Shown piece after piece: positions 49,467-62,928 of a stretch of DNA of 64,000 nt; positions within the stretch are counted from its first letter, which is position 1; each line of letters opens with the position of its first letter. Position numbers and translations under genes: made by a program. The stretch spans positions 5,518,001 through 5,582,000 of the forward strand of contig NW_020825288.1 in NCBI RefSeq assembly GCF_003286085.1, in the 5' to 3' direction. Source of the DNA: Drosophila persimilis. Taxonomy: Eukaryota > Arthropoda > Insecta > Diptera > Drosophilidae. The notes below the pieces were generated by a model. It searched no databases. It worked only from the letters and a program-made list of their open reading frames with translations, and was not told where the DNA came from.

Positions 49467-49502
49467 TGTCTTACCTGCAAAGAGAAGAGAGAGAAAAAAA
49501 AA
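49467..49502 (-). promoter_or_regulatory. Recursive splice site (ratchet point) candidate
   Basis: On the minus strand a 24-base uninterrupted pyrimidine tract (49502-49479) leads into GCAG|GTAAGAC, so a strong 3' splice site is juxtaposed to a strong 5' splice site (AG at 49476-49475, GT at 49474-49473). This is the published form of Drosophila zero-length recursive exons, which subdivide long introns. No suitable downstream donor defines an ordinary exon starting at 49474. Its strand matches the gene at 19751-6766, and it implies transcripts that start upstream of 49.5 kb. Confidence 0.6.
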
Positions 49503-52500
49503 CATATTTAATATGGGCATACGCAATATTTTGTGTTGTCGAAATTCTCTGAACAGCAAGCCATGCAATTTATTATGTAAATTTATTTGGCAACACCCAT
49601 AAAACAGCACCAAAACCAGCAACTGCAACAGAGCCACAAGAATCGCAGTTTTTGGCCATGAAACCATTGCCGGCAACAATTAAATTCAAATTTTTTTCCA
49701 GCCTCAAACTTGCTTTTCTGCTTAGCTTTGGTTCTGCTGATGTTGCTACACATTTTTACTGTTGTTGCTGATTAAACATGCAACAGATTTCTGACTTGCA
49801 GCTCTTGACATTTTTTAATTATAATTTTTTTTTTGCATATAAAAAAGGCAGGAGGAGGGAGGCAATTAATTAAAAAACAATTTGTTTTGCAACAGGTGCC
49901 TGGGGCCGATTTGTGGCACTATAATTTATTTTGCACTTTTCCAAACAGCATTTAAAGCCATATTTCGAAATGCCATCTAAATGCCAACCATCCGAAAATA
50001 ATTAATTGTAACGAGAATAACTTAAGAAGAAGGGCAACGTAGAGAGGCTTCTTTTGCTGTTTGAAGTCTGACAAACCCTAGTTAATATTTTAAAGATGCA
50101 ACCAAGAACATCTTTGCGTCATTTAATGGCCAATCAAGCCTTGACTTTGTCTCTATTCTAGTTTCAATTTTGTATTGCCTTCCCCCTTCTGGTGGTACGT
50201 GTTAAATATATGGTAATACTCTCGTACTCTCGTACTCGCGTTGCGGGAGTGTCACGTAATTGCTCGTCAAACTGGCAAACGTGCAAAACCCTCAGTTTCC
50301 TCCGCCAAGTGGAAAACGTGAAAAGCAGCAGCCCAAAATGCATACAGGACGTGGGACAACAAACTAGAACATTTTTTTGGAAAATGGAGCAGAGAGCCAG
50401 CCAGTTAAAGAAATCATTTTCGGGCTGCTGAATGTGGCGCGATAACAATTTTCCCCACTGACGACGGTTTACGAGCCCTCGTAAAGAACTCTCCCCGACC
50501 AGATCGAGAAGCTGTCATAAACCACAGAAGAGCGAATAATAAAAAGAGAAGCTAGGTGGGGGAATTTCTAGGGTTTTCCCAGTTCAAAACATAAAATACC
50601 CTCAAAAAAGAAGAGAACAAACAACTTCAAAGGCATTTCCCCCCAAACTAAGTGAAAAATTCCCATCATATTGAGGGTGCAGTTCTGATCAAATTAGTAG
50701 CAGAATTTTGTATAACCAAAATAGTTTTGTTATTTCCACAAAGAGTCGTTGCCTCTTGATATGGAATAAATTAAGAGCATGTTCTAGTTTCCAGCTGATT
50801 TTCCAAAGTCCAAGTGCCCTTTCGAAAAGGGAATAGTAAAAGTGAAAAATAATTTCATTAGTGTACTAATTTAGCATGCAGCCAGCAGGGGCAACTTTAT
50901 GTGGCGGTGAAATTTAATGGCCTTAAGGTGGACATGGGTCCCACCCCGAGAAATGCATCCCAGGTCCAAACTCAACCTCAACCTCTGCCGTCCTCTGCCG
51001 TCCTTTGTTGTCGTGCGTTGCCAATGCCAACGCGCTGTGGCCGATGTCCATGTCAAAACTGGATGGTGGTGCCCGGCCAGGTCCGGCTTGGTCCATCTCC
51101 ATGCCGGGCCCTTTGTGCGCCATTTGGACGGCACAAATGAAACGCATATCTGACTGTGGAACCACAGACCGGTTGGGTTGTGGGCTGAGGTCTCGAATCA
51201 CCCAAAAGCCCGGTAGCTGGCAATGTGATTTATGCCCCACGTATCGCTTTGACTGGGACACTGAAGCTGAGGCTCAAGCTGAGGCTGAGGCCTGTGCATT
51301 GGCTAAACAAAGAAGCTGCAAAGGCAAATATGTTTCAATCTTCATGAGTGGCTTTCGCGTTCCCGTTCCCGTTCTCAAAGCCAGCCCATAAATCAATGGC
51401 CAAAACTTCTTCTGAGTGCATCAGTAGATGGGGCTATGGCTGTGGCGGGGGCCGGGGCTGGGGCTGGGTCTGGTATGAGGCTTAATTATGTCATGTGCCG
51501 GCCATCGGTTCCATCAATTCTCAGCAGGACCAGCGGCAATGCACCTAATTTTGCAATAGATTGAGAGATGCAACACCGCAAATCAATTTGCCCCATCAAT
51601 CCCTGTCCCCCCGCTAACGCCCCCACTCTATAAGAGGGGAATGTTTATGGGGAGCCCGATTGGCGCTCGAAGATTGGGGCCTAAATGGTCATAACTGGAT
51701 GGGTGATGCTGCCAGCGGTGTTGGCCAATTTGTTGTGTGTTTCATTTCAGCTTAAGCCCGTGTCTTGGGCGCCTGGCGAGATCAGATAAAGACACAGCCG
51801 ATTGATAGATCCGATGCGATCGGCTTGTCTCGAATTAGTCATTCGAATGGTGGATTGGTGGAGTGGTGGAGTGGTGGTGGGGGCCCCTGGGCGCTGTTTA
51901 GCTCGTGGTTCAATGGACCCAATTCTGCTAATGACTATTGCTAATCGAATGGTTTGAGGCCATAAACTATAGTGGAAAACTACTGTAAGATCGATGCCTA
52001 TACGGAGGGAAAAGAAGAGTACGCACACCTGGAGGGGACTTCCCTCTGACCGCAGCAATGAGAACTGACAGCTTAATTATATTCTGCATCTTCTGCTGCT
52101 GACAATTGCATTTTAATTAACCACAGCCGCAAAAGCAGAGCACTGTTAAAATCCAGAGCCCATTCATAATTGCCAGTCCTGTAATTGCATTGGTAACTTA
52201 ATTACGGAAGCCACAGAATGTGGCAGCCAGTGTTGGGATGTCAAACGAAATTGCGGACAAGTTGTCATAAAAATGTTTCAGGTTGCAGCAATGCGTTGCG
52301 CATACGAAATGATTCCCAGCCTCAGACTCAGCTTCAGCTTCTGGCACTTTTGCTCTTCTGTCCGACGAGGCAAACCTTTCTCGGGTTTTTCGCCGTGAAA
52401 ACAGAATTTGAATTTCCAATTGCGAATGCATTTTCCGTGCGTTACTCAAACAGCGAGCCACCTTCAATTATTCGCATAAAAAAACAACAACGAACCGAAA

Positions 52501-54585
52501 AGCCGGCGTGCCATTTTAGCATTTTTCGCGTATTTGGAAATTTAGACATTGCCTCGCCTTGAGACGCGTTTCGCTCCCCGTTTGCTTTTGGATTTTTGCA
52601 TACTGCCTGGCCTGACTGTAAAAGGAGCTGTTCGTACGGCTCTTGGCCGTAATTCGAAACGCCTGCCAAATGACAAAAGCCACAGCGAAACACAGCGAAA
52701 CACAACAACAGCATTGAAATTTGCATTGTTCAACGTATCGGTTTTGTTTGGGGTTTGGGGTTTGGTTCGGCTCGGCTCTGTACGAACCTCTGACCCACTT
52801 GTTTTTTGAGAGACCTGGTCTCCCCCCCCCCTCCCATTGGTTTCCCAGTGAATCATTTTTGGGGTCTTGGGCCTTATCTGCATACCGAACGCAGCTGCTA
52901 ATCATATAAATTAGGGTCGCGGAGAGATGGGGCAGGCGGGGAGCCCTCGTGGTGCGAGTATCTGCACTTTCAAATCTGTGACGCGCAAAAAAGGGAAACG
53001 CATCGTGTGTGCTGCACATTTGACCCATAAATTAAGCGGTAATAACTTTCGAATTTTTCGCCATTGCACGGGCCATTCGGGCATTCTCAGTTTCTCCTGA
53101 AATTACGAAATTGTGCTCAGGCGAGAAGGTGGCAGGAGGGATCAACGGAAGGTGAAGGTTGCCCTTCAACAAGCCATCAGAATGCCCCTTTCTCTCTCTC
53201 TCTTTCTCTTTGTGACTCCTTCTGGCTGAAATTCTTGTCTTGAGATAAAAGTATCTCTGTGGCTCGAACCGGTTGGGGACTGCTTTTTTGACTCACTGTT
53301 TACCGTTAAAGTCCAGGGTGTGTGTGTGCCCTGGTTATAAATCTGATATCTGGCCATATATAAGTGGATCCCCGCCGAAGTTCATTGATTTAATGAGCCC
53401 CCAACTCGAACTCCAACTCCAACTCGAAATCCAACGAAATGAAATAATCCCCCAGGAATCTGTGGGCATTATTTCATCAGCTGTAAGCCCCTTTACCGTT
53501 TACACATTCATAAATCTTTATGAAAAACCTTTAAAACATTCATTATCTGTACGAATGCAGTTTCATTGGAATTCATTGAAAAAACATTGACTTAAATCAA
53601 GCAAAAAAGGTTCGAATAAAAAACCCAATCTGGCCTTAAATTTGTTAAAAGATCTGCCACAAAGTGGTTTAATTATTACATTTGGAACATACGAACCAAA
53701 TTGGATATTAGTCTTAGCCCTAAGGGGGGCATATCTCTGGCCAGTTATCGCATTCGGAAATTGTGCGCACGCCAACTTGTTGCACAAGGGGCACGGGGCA
53801 CGGGGGGGCACGCACAGCTGGCCGGGGTTTCCTTTCCGTTTATGGTGCGAGTCCCGAATATGCCTATCGCTCTCTATGAAATTTATCAGCTGCAGGAATG
53901 AGGCAGTGGATACCCTCTCCTCGGATATATGTACACCCAGAAGGCATTCATTCATTACTCTCGAAAATATGCCACACACTTCACTTGGCCCGATATACCC
54001 GCAAATTTACCCTCTACCCTACGACCAATCCATGAAAATGCTGGCAAATTTCAATTGCAATAATGAGCCCGAGCGAAACTCACGTTTTCCCATTAGCATT
54101 TCTGTGCGCTTTCCTCTCGTTTTTCCATCCATCCGTACGACCATTGTCTTGGGCCTCTCCTTGGTGGCTGTGCGTTTACCGTTAAGCCCCGCATATTGCA
54201 TTGTTTTATGATCTGTCCATTGGTGTGCCGTTAATCATATTGCATGGAAATGCAATCGGAAACACCAAGGAAATGTCTGTGGGCCATGTCCGACCATCAC
54301 GTGCGTAAGATCAATAAAAATCCAATTAAAATGCAAAAAGTTTCATAATTACGCCAAAAGCTGTTGACTGGACTAATGGCAAAAGGAGAGTGGGAGTGGG
54401 AGTGGGAGGGGGAAGGGGAGTGGGAGTGGGGTATCGAAGTGAAAAGTGAAAACCCCCTGGGGGTAATAGAGAAATGGACAACTGCAAATGCACTGCAATA
54501 AAACAAGTACCAAAAGAGAGAGACAGAGAGATGGAGGAAAAACAACTTGAAGTTGAAATTTTCGCGCACTTTGTTGCCATTTACT

Positions 54586-54637
54586 GTTGTTGTAGTTGTA
54601 GTTGCAGTTGCAGTTGCAGTTGTTGTTGTTGTTGCAG
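54586..54637. repeat. GTTGTA/GTTGCA/GTT repeat
   Basis: Tandem hexamers grading into a GTT triplet run. Confidence 0.9.
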
Positions 54638-55360
54638 CACTGACTTTACACGCAATTCTGTTTTTAAACTTAGTTGCCCGCCGCCGCCGCTCTTAACAAC
54701 TGTTTTATGCTGTCGATTGCAGTTAAAATGAAAATGGAAATGGAAATGGCTTGTAAACGACGCGCTAAAAGACATTTCGCATTTTGCACAATTTTCGGTT
54801 TTTTTTTTCTCTCTCACTTCTTGTTGGTTTTTTGTTTTTGCCTAAAACAAGTTAAGACGATAATAACCTTTCAAGAAATTTACGTTTATGCCATTTTAAA
54901 TGGCAACATAATTTATGGAAATGTCTCAAAGCGCGGTTTCGCTGCTTCTTGGCTAATTTTAGCTGGAAAAAGGGAATCAGTTAAGAAATTGGCAGCTTAT
55001 TTTAGCTGAGAAAAGAAATCAGCCTCGAAATTATTTCATCTGCCAAAGAAATGTCGAAAAAACTTTCCATTTTCAGATACAAACATATTTTAGCAGCTTT
55101 TTAATTAAGCCGGCTTTCTTTTCTTTCCATATTTTCCACTACAAAGAACTAACAGAAAAAAACAAGGAAGTTGTGACGTGAAGAAGTTAACTAATTAATA
55201 CCAGGCTCCTTGTCCCCTGCCCCTTTTGGCGGCACTACAAAGAGCGAAACATCACTGAGCGGATAAACAAAAAGCCCCTGTTTTTTCTACGGAAATTTGA
55301 TACACTTTCAAAAGGCGGAAACTGGTCAAAGCAGCGCCAGCAAGGGGCAACTTGCAATCC

Positions 55361-55403
55361 TGCCACTGCCACTGCCACTGCCAATGCAACTGCCACTGCC
55401 ACT
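55361..55403. repeat. TGCCAC hexamer repeat
   Basis: About seven copies, one changed to CAATGCAAC. Confidence 0.9.
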
Positions 55404-58400
55404 TGACGACATGAAGGGTGGTGGTCTTTTGATGTCATAAAAAGCGGCTAAATAGCAAAGCGAAATGCTAAACCTTCTCTTAACAAATAAGCCCCCAAGG
55501 TGGCATATTTCACCAGCAGATTGCGGGGCAACGGTAAGCCAAAGATGGTCAGGTGCGAGTGAAAGTTGGATTCGACCAGGCCAAGAAGAACCGTTCAGGC
55601 AGGCAGGATTCATTCCATCATTCCTTCGGTGGCAGTGGCAGTGGCAGTGGCAGACAATGTCAGGCAGGAAGCCAGGAAGCCTCAAGTACCTGACTACAAT
55701 GTCACTCTAATTGCCATTGAAACTGCCAAACTGGCAACACACACAGACAGCGATGCAGATACATTTCAAATGTCAAATTAAATGCAAATTACATATTTGG
55801 CATTTATGGTTGCGTCTCCAGAGAGGAGATAGTGAGACGGAGTGAGAGAGAGTCTAGCTGTCTGCGACCTCGTCTTCGACGGTATCTCCTTCTGAACCCA
55901 TTAAAATGCCATTAAAATTGACGTCACATTGTTGTTTGCCTCCGCAGCACTCGCCTCCGACACCAATTTCCATCATCAGGCATACTTTAGTAATAGTTAA
56001 GTAGCTTAGCACATTTTTTGGGGAGCTCGTTGGCAGTACTGCCACCATTTCGAAGGCAATCGACTGATTCTCTTTGAAATTGGTTTAAAATTAGAGAATT
56101 AACAGCTGCAAATGCATCTGGAAAGTGAATTAATTGGAGCTTACATGGAAAAGCTTTTACGATGTACCCAGGCCCCCCGATAGGTATCTGAATGTTGGAT
56201 TCCCTGCGATAAGTATCGCGTTTTGAACAAATACTTTTGGAAAAAGAAAAGAAGATTCGTACTATATGGGATAATTGGTTTACTGGAATCGGAATAATAG
56301 GTTTAAAAGTTAGCCGTGGGTATATGCAACAAATGCTGATGATAGATAAATAAAACGATGCAGTTTAAAGACAATTTATTCCAGATTTACGAGTATTTGG
56401 ATAAGCTTTTCCCGGGATCAGAATAATTATGAAAATTTGTGCAACCAAATGAATATGTTGCACGTAAAAATTGCAACGGGAAACAATAGAAATTCCACGT
56501 GCATGAACAAGAGCAGGCCGGGCAATGCCGGGCAGGGCAATAAAAGTGCATGCACTTCCACACACCTACATATGTATGTACGTATTTCCACATGTAGTAT
56601 GACGACAACGACAATGTCGATGACGGCTGTGACTGCGGCAGCGACGCCGGAACGTTTATTTATGTAAAGGTCAATTTGCAATATTTGCGCAAGGTTAGGC
56701 ACACACGTTCATATATACACACGCATATACTACGTGGATATTCACGCTTACGGTGGGAGCGGGACGCCAGATGATCGCGAAGCTTTATGCAACAGTAAAA
56801 ACCACAATCATATCATCAGTGGGTGTGCGAGGGGGAAGGGGAATGGGTAAGCGTGCGTGTGTGTAAGCTAAAACGCAGATTAAAGCTCGCAAGCTTCCCC
56901 TCTCCCGCTCTTTGTGTGCCTCTCTCTCGAAGCAGCTTAGTGGAACTCTTGTGCTCTCCTCTTGTGCCATTAGACGTCCATTTAGAAATGCCTGCAGGGG
57001 AGAGTGATTGTGGGTGGAGAGAGAGAGAATGAGAGAGAGAGAGACTACAAAATGACATTAAAAGGAATTTCAGCTGACAATGTCATGCGGATTAGCGATG
57101 TGCACAAAAAATACACTCAACCTTCCGGTAATGCTCTCTCGCACTGCCGCTAAGAAAGCTCCGGGCCATGCATGCAGCGGATGGTATCGAAGGTGGGGTA
57201 GATACAGCCTTGTTGTTGCGCTCATCCTTGGGCAAAGCAGCGGCAGAACAGAAGGGAGCAGAGCGCGAAACAAAACACCCGACTTTAGCAAACTTGGGCA
57301 AAAACGTGCCAAAATCCATCAATTTGAATGGCAAATGCTGTATCGAACGAAAGCGAGGGCCGCTCGAGTAGTTAGTCGAAAGGTTCGTAATCTGAATGCC
57401 TCCCCACATCTGTCCCAGTGGCAGAACTGTTGTGGCAACCCTCTCGCATGCATAGATGCATTTGCATAGCCAATGTCAGTTCCATTTATGCCATTGGCTC
57501 GCCTTCATTTCGCATTGCCGTCTGTTCTTGCCCCCAAGGTTGCATTTACCATATTATGAGGGCGCACTGTTGTACGACTAGTAGCTGTTGCTGTTCCTAT
57601 ATTTGTTGCTGCATTGTTGTGGCACCGCCACTGATAGCCGCCAGAACAGAAGCCACCAACGGCATGAGGGTCTCGCGACCTGTCAGTCGCGCGCCCCTGG
57701 CCCAGGCAAGGTTAGACGCGCCCCCAATAGACTCATTAGATTGATTTTGTAAGGCAGTGGCAAGCGGAAAGTGGAACAGACTCTTGGGTTGCATCACGAG
57801 GCGGGACAGACGGGCAGGCCGGCAGACAATTAAAAATGCAGCTCGTTTCTGTTGTTTGCTGCTGTTTAGCTGTACAAGTATTTTTACACTTACGTAAAAC
57901 TCAAATGCCGGCAATACGAAAGTCGTTAATTTTACTTGTTATAAGTTAATAGTTTTATTTTCGTTATCATGACAGTTGAAAGCAAACAGACAGACAGGCA
58001 GACAGAGAGAGAGAGAGAGAAAGAGAGAGGCAGGGAAGAGATGAGATTGCACTTGGTTGTTGCACAACCTGTGCAACCAGGCGCGTGTTGTTCGTTAACA
58101 CTCCAGCTCCGGCCAACAGCCTCTCCTTCACCCTCTCCAGCTTGTGAATTCAATCAAATATCCAAATCGCAGACTGATTTGTGACTCAGTTTTATGGGAA
58201 TGAATGTATGGCGGAATGGTATGGCGCCCCGGGGAGTCAGACAGTCAGCTACTCGCACGAATAGCAAATAAATTTAAATTTAAAGTTCTACTCCACTCGG
58301 ATGTTCGAAAAGAGCAGAGTTTATTTCATTTTCCATTAGAACTATGTAAATATTGCGGTTGGTACCAAAAATGGCCCTCGCATAGCTGCCTGGGATTTAT

Positions 58401-61400
58401 TACAATCTCGAAAAAAGCTCGATCGGAAAACCTTGTGTGTTTTCCTGTCTGTATAAACCGCCCCCCCAAAAAAAAAACCATAAAGCTGATGCCTAAAATC
58501 TGTTTGTAGTTTCAGGTCTGCACAGCCCCCATTTACAGCAACATAAACAAGCGTTCTCTCTCCTTAATATAATTCACCTTGGACGGCCCTTCGAATAGAA
58601 GAAAAATCCACACACAAATTACAGGGCAAACTGATAAAGCAACAAGAGCCAGAATTCAAAGAGTTGTCGACGGCTGAGATTGATAAATAAATTAAATTCC
58701 ATTCCAGTCTGCGAGAGATATTTTTGAATGACACAATCAACATCGTTTTACCTTTTTTCTTTTCTGTGGGCATTGTTTACATGGAGTGCAAACTGGGGAA
58801 ATACATATCGTACATACATTTGATGTTATTCATATTTTTCCACCAGTCGGGGCACACACACAGACACCGCGGAGGAAGGGGTATGGCAGTGTACAATGGG
58901 AGCTTAATTTATGAAATTAACAAACACACAGCGCCACAACCGATAAAAAACTTTGCTCGCCAGCCACACAAAATAAATAACAATAAAATAAAAACCACAA
59001 AAAAACCGCAGAAAAAAAATAGAAAAATTAGAACGGCAAAAACTCCACTCAATTTTTGGGCCCTTCATTCATTTACTGTAAACGATGGGGCTGGCGGACC
59101 ACGAGAATTTTTCATATGTCGTCGAAATCAGCAACTCACGAAGGTGATAGCATTCGATAGAGTGGGATAGAGTGGGGGGCGGGGGACCGATGTCGGTAAT
59201 CAACCTTGAATTCGTTTTAGAAGCGCCTACACACCGCACAAAACTCAACGAAACGGAAACAATGTAAAAAACCAGAAAGAAAAGATATATTCAGGGGCCG
59301 AAGCGAAGCATTGCCACCATTCGTTGGCGATAGCAGTCCGATTTTGATTAAATTATGTAGGGCGATATGAGAGCCACAAGCAAGGGCTTAGTTTACACGG
59401 AAAACGCATAGAAAAACGGTAGAAAAAAACTGCAAAATCTATTATAATCAAATTGTAAGGGTACAGATACTTGAGACGCAAGTTAGTTATTTCGAAATAT
59501 CCAAACAAGACCGAACGAATTTGCTTTCTAGATGTTTGGGAAATTGATGTCGTAACAAACGAGTTTCGCTGTGATTTTGTTGATTGTATTTCTTGTTTTT
59601 GTCAGGTAACAACGAACGTCACTCGTATCGAGTTTTTCTGGCCCCGGATGAAACCATTTGCTGCTTAAACCAAAAATATATCGAACACATAAAATCAACA
59701 TAATTCAAACATTATTCTCAGGCCCAGCGCGACACGTGATGCCAGCATGCAAAGTGAACTAAAAATATTTCTCAGTTTTGGTTTTGTTTGTTTTTCGATT
59801 TCGGTTTGTATTTGGAGGTGGAAGTGGATGTAGATGTTGTTTTGGGTCTCTGTTCCGCGCCGATCTCGAGAGGGGTTAAGCTGTGGCTAAGGCTATGGCT
59901 TTCGGGGGCTCTGGCTTTTGTGTTCCAACAAAAATAATATAACCCAACTGTCGAAAAGTCTCGTTTTTCGTTTGTTTTTGTCTCGTTTTGGACTGTCCAA
60001 GGCTGTGCATTAAAATTCAAGGCGTGCCGCCAATCATTAAAATTTATCTACGTCATAAATTCCAAAAATACGTACCAGCCAAAAGAAAAATATACATATG
60101 TTTATGTATTTATGTATGTATGGAGCAAAGCTCTGGTTTCTTAGCGTTCAGTAATAGTGGGCAACAGTGCGTATGGGCGTATAGCTCATACGACTCGTTG
60201 GCCTGTGGTAAATGCACCTAAGCCCAAACAACTAATTGGACTGTCAAGGAAATTAAATCTATTCTAATTGGTTTCTTTGCCTGATAAAACTTATCAAATT
60301 GCCGGCATTTAATTATGAACTTAAACCAACAAGGCGATTACTGGGACAAACAAACTCCTCTCCATTCCGGACTCGGACTTGGACTCTGACTCATCTCGGG
60401 TTGCACTCGGCTTTGATTTGGGTTTAATTAATAAATATTTGGAGCAGAAATGGGAGCAGTGTGAACGACTCTTGGAGAGGGAGACTCGACTGATTGGCAT
60501 ATTTGCATTCATTTATTTGATTTGCAATTGTTATTGAGTGCAGTTTTGAAATTGAAGCGCAGCGTACGCGGCTTCAAAGTTCACTTCAAAAGCGAGTGTC
60601 TGGCGTTCCCAAAATCTGGCTGACTGGCTGACTAACTTGAGGCCTTATCAATGCCGGCCGGGGGGGTGCGAGCACTTGAAATATATTCCTATATATACAT
60701 GCGATCTGCATCTCCTGGTCGCGGAATTCGTTTTGCTGCGAAAACGAACACGAGCACGAGTGGTAAACGGCAAACGGCAAACAACATTGAACAAGTTAAC
60801 TAAAAATAAGCTTATTTATTGCTGATTTTGCTTTTGTCTTCCGTTGCACTCATGAAAACGAATGCGCTCACACTCACAGGCGAACATTTGAGAATCCCCG
60901 TTCACCTTCCTCGTGCTGATCAGCCATACCCCATTGCCCCATGCCCCATCCCCATTCCCAGTCGCCTCGTGCAACTCAATGCCAACGGCTGCGGCAGCTT
61001 ACGCTTTAAGCTCAAAGCCTATCCGAGTTTCGTTGCTGCTGTACGCGAGTATCTCGTATCTGAGCGATACATTTAGCCATTGCACAGTTGCTGTTGCTGT
61101 TGTTTGGCGCTGGCGTTGCCTCTGGGGCCACTTGCAGCTGTCATTGTGGTTACGGAGAGCGAGCGAGACGGGGCATTGGGAAAATTGGGTTATTGGGTCA
61201 TGATTCAGTTCGAAGCAAAACGCCAGCGACAACAGCCACAACAACAACAACAGCAATCGCCTCGATTTGTATTTCGTTTTGTGAGCGCGCCCACTGGCTG
61301 TCAACAAAGCGTACTTGTAGATACTTTTTCAGCTACTGTTTTGCAGCATACGAGTACGAGTATTGAGGAGCCAGGCTGATGCTGCTGTTGCAATTGCAAC

Positions 61401-61709
61401 CCCAGACTATACTCCGCTACTCATCCGAGTCCCATGCCTTCCAGAGTTTTGTGTGCCTCGCTTTGTATCTTTCTAATTGACTTCCCTCTTTTGTCCATTG
61501 GCCATTGTCAGCGATGTTGTCGTTTTCATTGAAGTTGTATGTTGCTGCTGCTGCCGCTGCTGCTGTCTTCGTTGTCGTTGTTGGAGCAACACTTGACACT
61601 AATTAGGCCACTCTCTGTGCGCTTGAGCTTCTCCTGCCCCTGCCCCTGCCCCTGCACCGTGCCTGACATTATCTCCAGCTCAGCTCTAGCGGAACTCTCA
61701 AGCTTTACA

Positions 61710-61736
61710 TACGAGTACGAGTACGAGTACGAGTAT
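61710..61736. repeat. GAGTAC hexamer repeat
   Basis: Four tandem TACGAG units; the same unit recurs at 19277-19297, 42489-42500, 47318-47329, 61349-61362 and 62489-62506. Confidence 0.9.
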
Positions 61737-62488
61737 GTATGCTAATATTTAATCCCACCCCACACCACACCCCGTTCGCCTTTCAATTATCTGCAGCCTG
61801 AATATGTATCAGAAAGTATTTACTTGGGGGCCGAGTATAAGAAGAATGCCCTGCACATAGGAAGCGACTCGAAATAGCTCTCCTTGAGGTGCAAAAACAA
61901 ACAATCTTTGCTTGGCAGCTAAAAATATCCCACGAGATACCGTATCTCTCTCAATCAGTTATTTTGTGCTCGAGGCGCTGTAAATCAGTTCAAGATAAAT
62001 TAATATTGTAATTTCCGCAGGCATTTCCCAATTGGAGCGTCTAAGCATGCCTCATCTGTGGTGTGCTATAAAAAATCATCGGGGCCAAGAATATAAACGC
62101 AGAATTCCGAATTCTTTGCGCCATTGACCAACATTCAGACGGACGGACGGACGGACTCGAAAATGTAAAAACGTAAAACCTATAGATGTGCAGATGAAAA
62201 ACGAAAAAAAACTAACAAAAACGGAGGACAACATAGGCCATAAATTTCAATCAAAAAGTCTGCTGCTCGCAGCAATTAAATTGCGCAATTTTTTCATCTC
62301 TTGGTTTTTCTTTTTTTTTTGTATTTTTATTTATGTTCCGAGCATCGAGAATACGGACTGCATTTGCCTGAAAGATTGAGCAAATATTCGGATCGACGAG
62401 GGGCTGATGAATGCATTTGAATAACAACTCAGCTGGGAATAATGACGAGTTATTATTCACACCAAAACAGTTCACACTCAACCACTAG

Positions 62489-62506
62489 TACGAGTACGAG
62501 TACGAG
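62489..62506. repeat. GAGTAC hexamer repeat
   Basis: Three perfect TACGAG units. Confidence 0.9.
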
Positions 62507-62928
62507 CTTTGGAAACACATCTCTCAGGTAGGTAGGCATTGAACGATCCACAATTGCATAATGACTTGGGCAATTGCCGCATTTGCATATCAAATATTTC
62601 AGTGGGCGTCTCTCATTTAGTATTTAGTGCTCATGTGTGTGTGTTTTCGCGTTTTTAGTTCACGCACTGCCCCCGAATCGTACGCCGAGGGGCAGTCGGG
62701 CTCCAAAAACATGACACACAACATTGTAACACTGACACCAAATACATTTCTACCACAAACATTTGGCATTGCCGGTGTTGCGGCTGTGACTTAGTTTAAA
62801 TTTAGTTGCAAGGCGCTGCCTGAGAGACTCACTGGCTCCGGAACGAGGCTATGATTACGTGCTACATGGAGGCAGGGGGCAGAGCAGAAGCTGCGAAAGT
62901 AGCACAAAGTTTTTGTGTACTATTCGTA

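Larger units (their letters stand above)
48361..62928 (-). other. Upstream intronic region with no supported gene
   Basis: Apart from the ratchet point at 49474-49475 I see no exon I can support. It holds GTTGCA/GTTGTT repeats (54586-54637), TGCCAC repeats (55361-55403), GAGTAC hexamers (61710-61736, 62489-62506), a GGAC run near 62137-62155, and one GTGCGTATG site pair (60163-60192). 58900-59040 is very A-rich on the plus strand. Long open frames here lie on shadow strands of simple sequence. Confidence 0.5.

Noticed and set aside
54019..54201. 60-codon basic ORF on the minus strand with a GTGAGT donor
   Set aside because: Ends in phase 1 and has no promoter or acceptor support.
59471..59668. 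Protein-like 65-codon frame with TTTTTGTCAG|GTAACA inside
   Set aside because: No ATG start, weak donor, and plus-strand ratchet-like sequence without any plus-strand gene to use it.
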